A DNA stretch of 7,487 bases from Chitinophagaceae bacterium (GTDB lineage Bacteria > Bacteroidota > Bacteroidia > Chitinophagales > Chitinophagaceae): contig JAGNOY010000087.1 in assembly GCA_017989935.1 (NCBI GenBank), positions 1-7,487 of the forward strand. Reading direction: 5' to 3'. This document shows, one piece after another, positions 5,369-7,487 of the stretch. The number at the start of each line of letters is the position of its first letter. Position 1 is the first letter of the stretch. Below the pieces are notes generated by a model that saw only the letters and a list, made by a program, of their open reading frames with translations, was not told the DNA's origin and ran no database searches. The position numbers and the translations under genes were made by a program.

Positions 5369-7487
5369 ATGATAAAAAAGCTTGCCCTCTTGATCCTACT
5401 CAATAGCCTATTCAATAGCATATATGCTCAACAAGGAGGTATAACTGGTAAAACTATTGATAGCACCAATGTAAAGTCTGTAGTTTTTGCCTCAGTTTCG
5501 GCCATAAGAAAATCAGATTCATTGTTAATTAAACATAGCAGAAGCAATCAACAAGGACAATTTACTTTAGCGCCCTTAACCCCAGGAAATTATATCTTAC
5601 TAATTGCACATGGCTCTTTTGTAGATTATGTAGATGATTTTACTATCAATGAAAATGATGCATTAAAAGACTTAGGTTCAATCAACATGATTCAAAGAGG
5701 TAATTTATTAAAAGAAGTAATCATCAAAAATGCAGCAGGCATTAAAATTAAAGGTGACACCTTAGAATATTTAGCTGATAGTTTCAAGGTTAAACAAGGG
5801 GCTATGGTAGAAGATCTTTTAAAGGCTTTACCTGGTATTCAGGTAAATAAAAAAGGCGAAATTACTGCTATGGGCGAAAAAGTGGAAAAGGTATTAGTTG
5901 ATGGTGAAGAATTTTTTGGTGATGATCCAACTATTGCTACCCAAAATATTCAATCGAAAGTAGTAGAGAAAGTACAAGTTTTTGATAAAAAAAGTGATCA
6001 AGCATCTTTTACAGGATTTGATGATGGACAAGAACAAAAGACTATTAATTTGAAATTAAAAAAAGACATGAATCATGGAGAATTTGGTAAAATTGAAGCT
6101 GGATGGGATGGTCAAGAAAGATGGAATAACCAAGCAATGATTAATTCATTTAAAGATAAGCAACAAATTAGTGCTTATGGCTTGATGAGTAGTATTGGCA
6201 AAACTGGCTTAGGTTGGGAAGATAGAAATACTTATACAGGTGCAGGAGACAATATGCAAATGAATGAAGATGGGATGTTTATGTGGAATGTTTCAGATGA
6301 TCAAGAAGAAGGTGGAGGCTGGGGAAATAGCGTTCCTGAAGGAATTACCAAAGCTTGGGTTGGAGGACTTCATTTTGCAGATAAATGGGATGATGCCAAA
6401 CAACATGTCAATTTAAATTATTCTTTTGGTAGAATTAATCGTACCAAAAGTCAAACATCCAATACAGAAAATTTATTTCCAGGAAATAAATATCAATCTG
6501 CCGAAAGTTCAAATTCTTTTAATAGCCGAAACACCCACAGAATTTCTGGTAAATACGATTTCGCTATTGATAGCACCTTAACTATTCTCTACAATTTAAG
6601 TGGCAGATTAAGTTTTATTGAAAGCAATTCAACTCGTTCAACCATCAATTCGAGATATGATGATAGCCCAATCAATCAAAGTCAAAATATAAACAACTCA
6701 AATTCAACAAATACTAGAGTTAGTAATCAGGTCACATTAAATAAAAAACTGAAGAAAACCGGCAGAACTCTTTCTTTGAGTGCAGGATATACTTATACAA
6801 ACAACAACTCACTTGGTAAATTAAATGGTGTATCTGTATTTTCATTAGGTGGAAACCCTAGTACAAATATTACAGATCAACAAAAAGAACAACAACAACT
6901 AAATAATTCAGTCAATGCCGACTTAACTTATACAGAACCCTTAAACAAAAAATTGCTTTTGAAATTATCCTATGGTATTGGCAATGATGCCAGCAAATCG
7001 AATAAAAACACTATGGAAAGTGTTACACCAAATGATGATTATTCTAAACGTATTGATTCATTAAGTAGCGATTTTGATTCAAAGGTATTTAGTCAAACAG
7101 TAGGTGCTGAATTAAAGTATAATGAAAAAAAATACAATATTACTTTAGGAACAAAAGTTAGATATTCAAAGTTTAAGCAAGCTGATCTTGTTAGAAACTT
7201 AAATTATGATTACAATAGAACAAATTTGTTTCCAACTTTGAGATTCAATTATAAATTCGATCAATTCAGAAGATTAACCTTTAGTTATTCTGGCTCAACA
7301 AGGCAGCCTCAATTAACGCAAATACAGCCGGTACAAGACAATTCAAATCCATTAGAAATTTATGTGGGCAACCCTAATCTAAAAATTGGGTATGACCAAG
7401 TATTTAATATAAATTACTTTAATTATAAAGTGCTTTCTGGAAGAAGTATTTACACAGGAATTTACCTCACCAATAATTATAATAACA
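5369..7487 (+). CDS. Outer-membrane beta-barrel family protein with carboxypeptidase-regulatory-like domain (3' truncated by window end)
   Basis: The frame from ATG 5369 is open to the last base, giving 706 codons with no stop. Residues 1-20 form a Sec signal peptide (MIKK, hydrophobic core, cleavage after IYA). A carboxypeptidase-regulatory-like beta-sandwich follows (about 23-108: ITGKTID, NQQGQFTLAPLTPGNYILLI). After KEVII (114-118) comes a plug-like domain (about 126-215) with VEDLLKALPGIQVNKKGEI and VLVDGEEFFGDDP (175-187). From about 220 on is an aromatic, Asn/Ser-rich barrel with PEGITKAW (323-330) and GNPNL (667-671), typical of the Bacteroidota OMP_b-brl_3 family related to TonB-dependent receptors. 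It probably sits in the outer membrane for uptake or export of an unknown ligand. No TonB box was identified. Such proteins usually run to about 800-950 residues, so the final strands are missing here. Relatives often neighbour GLPGLI-family genes, but the downstream gene is outside the window. Confidence 0.9.
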   Translation, partial: MIKKLALLILLNSLFNSIYAQQGGITGKTIDSTNVKSVVFASVSAIRKSDSLLIKHSRSNQQGQFTLAPLTPGNYILLIAHGSFVDYVDDFTINENDALKDLGSINMIQRGNLLKEVIIKNAAGIKIKGDTLEYLADSFKVKQGAMVEDLLKALPGIQVNKKGEITAMGEKVEKVLVDGEEFFGDDPTIATQNIQSKVVEKVQVFDKKSDQASFTGFDDGQEQKTINLKLKKDMNHGEFGKIEAGWDGQERWNNQAMINSFKDKQQISAYGLMSSIGKTGLGWEDRNTYTGAGDNMQMNEDGMFMWNVSDDQEEGGGWGNSVPEGITKAWVGGLHFADKWDDAKQHVNLNYSFGRINRTKSQTSNTENLFPGNKYQSAESSNSFNSRNTHRISGKYDFAIDSTLTILYNLSGRLSFIESNSTRSTINSRYDDSPINQSQNINNSNSTNTRVSNQVTLNKKLKKTGRTLSLSAGYTYTNNNSLGKLNGVSVFSLGGNPSTNITDQQKEQQQLNNSVNADLTYTEPLNKKLLLKLSYGIGNDASKSNKNTMESVTPNDDYSKRIDSLSSDFDSKVFSQTVGAELKYNEKKYNITLGTKVRYSKFKQADLVRNLNYDYNRTNLFPTLRFNYKFDQFRRLTFSYSGSTRQPQLTQIQPVQDNSNPLEIYVGNPNLKIGYDQVFNINYFNYKVLSGRSIYTGIYLTNNYNN

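Noticed and set aside
1..7487. CRISPR arrays, insertion sequences, prophage or defence genes
   Set aside because: No regularly spaced repeats, transposase or integrase motifs, terminal inverted repeats of IS type or phage-like genes were found on either strand.

Overview
The window looks like an AT-rich chromosomal segment of a Bacteroidota bacterium, probably from the Chitinophagia/Sphingobacteriia side (inference). The support is a C-terminal type IX secretion (T9SS) sorting domain, an SPII lipoprotein with an SCGKK-type start, a carboxypeptidase-regulatory plus beta-barrel outer-membrane protein, no Shine-Dalgarno sequences at most starts, and several TAnnTTTG-type promoter boxes.

Layout from left to right. 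Bases 1-147 contain no gene but hold a compact GC-rich, dyad-rich patch (about 64% GC over 26-110) that contrasts with the surrounding DNA and looks like a dispersed intergenic repeat. On the minus strand follows htpG (148-2028), the bacterial Hsp90. Next, also on the minus strand, are two genes for exported proteins with haem-binding signatures: a CXXCH plus T9SS-sorting protein (2624-3379) and, 47 bases downstream of it, a small lipoprotein with a CX4CH cytochrome-like motif (2190-2576). Their transcription appears to stop at a strong 13-bp hairpin terminator (2136-2170) in front of htpG. On the plus strand is a GT32-like glycosyltransferase (3531-4178). It converges, with only 15 bases between stop codons, on a minus-strand radical SAM/SPASM enzyme (start 5222 or 5288, end 4194). 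A divergent plus-strand gene starting at 5369 encodes a large outer-membrane beta-barrel protein that is open to the window end, so it is 3'-truncated here.

How the genes relate. Most look like independent chromosomal units and not one pathway. The only convincing functional pair is the two haem-motif genes, which would place one haem protein on a membrane lipid anchor and another on the cell surface through T9SS. The glycosyltransferase and the radical SAM enzyme are neighbours but convergent, so they are not an operon. I see no CRISPR array, tRNA, rRNA, transposase, phage gene or defence system. The most unusual items are the GC-rich element, the paired haem proteins, a 27-bp dyad over the presumed htpG promoter, and identical TACATTTG boxes on the two divergent strands near 5229-5333, one of which lies so close to an ATG that it suggests a leaderless message.
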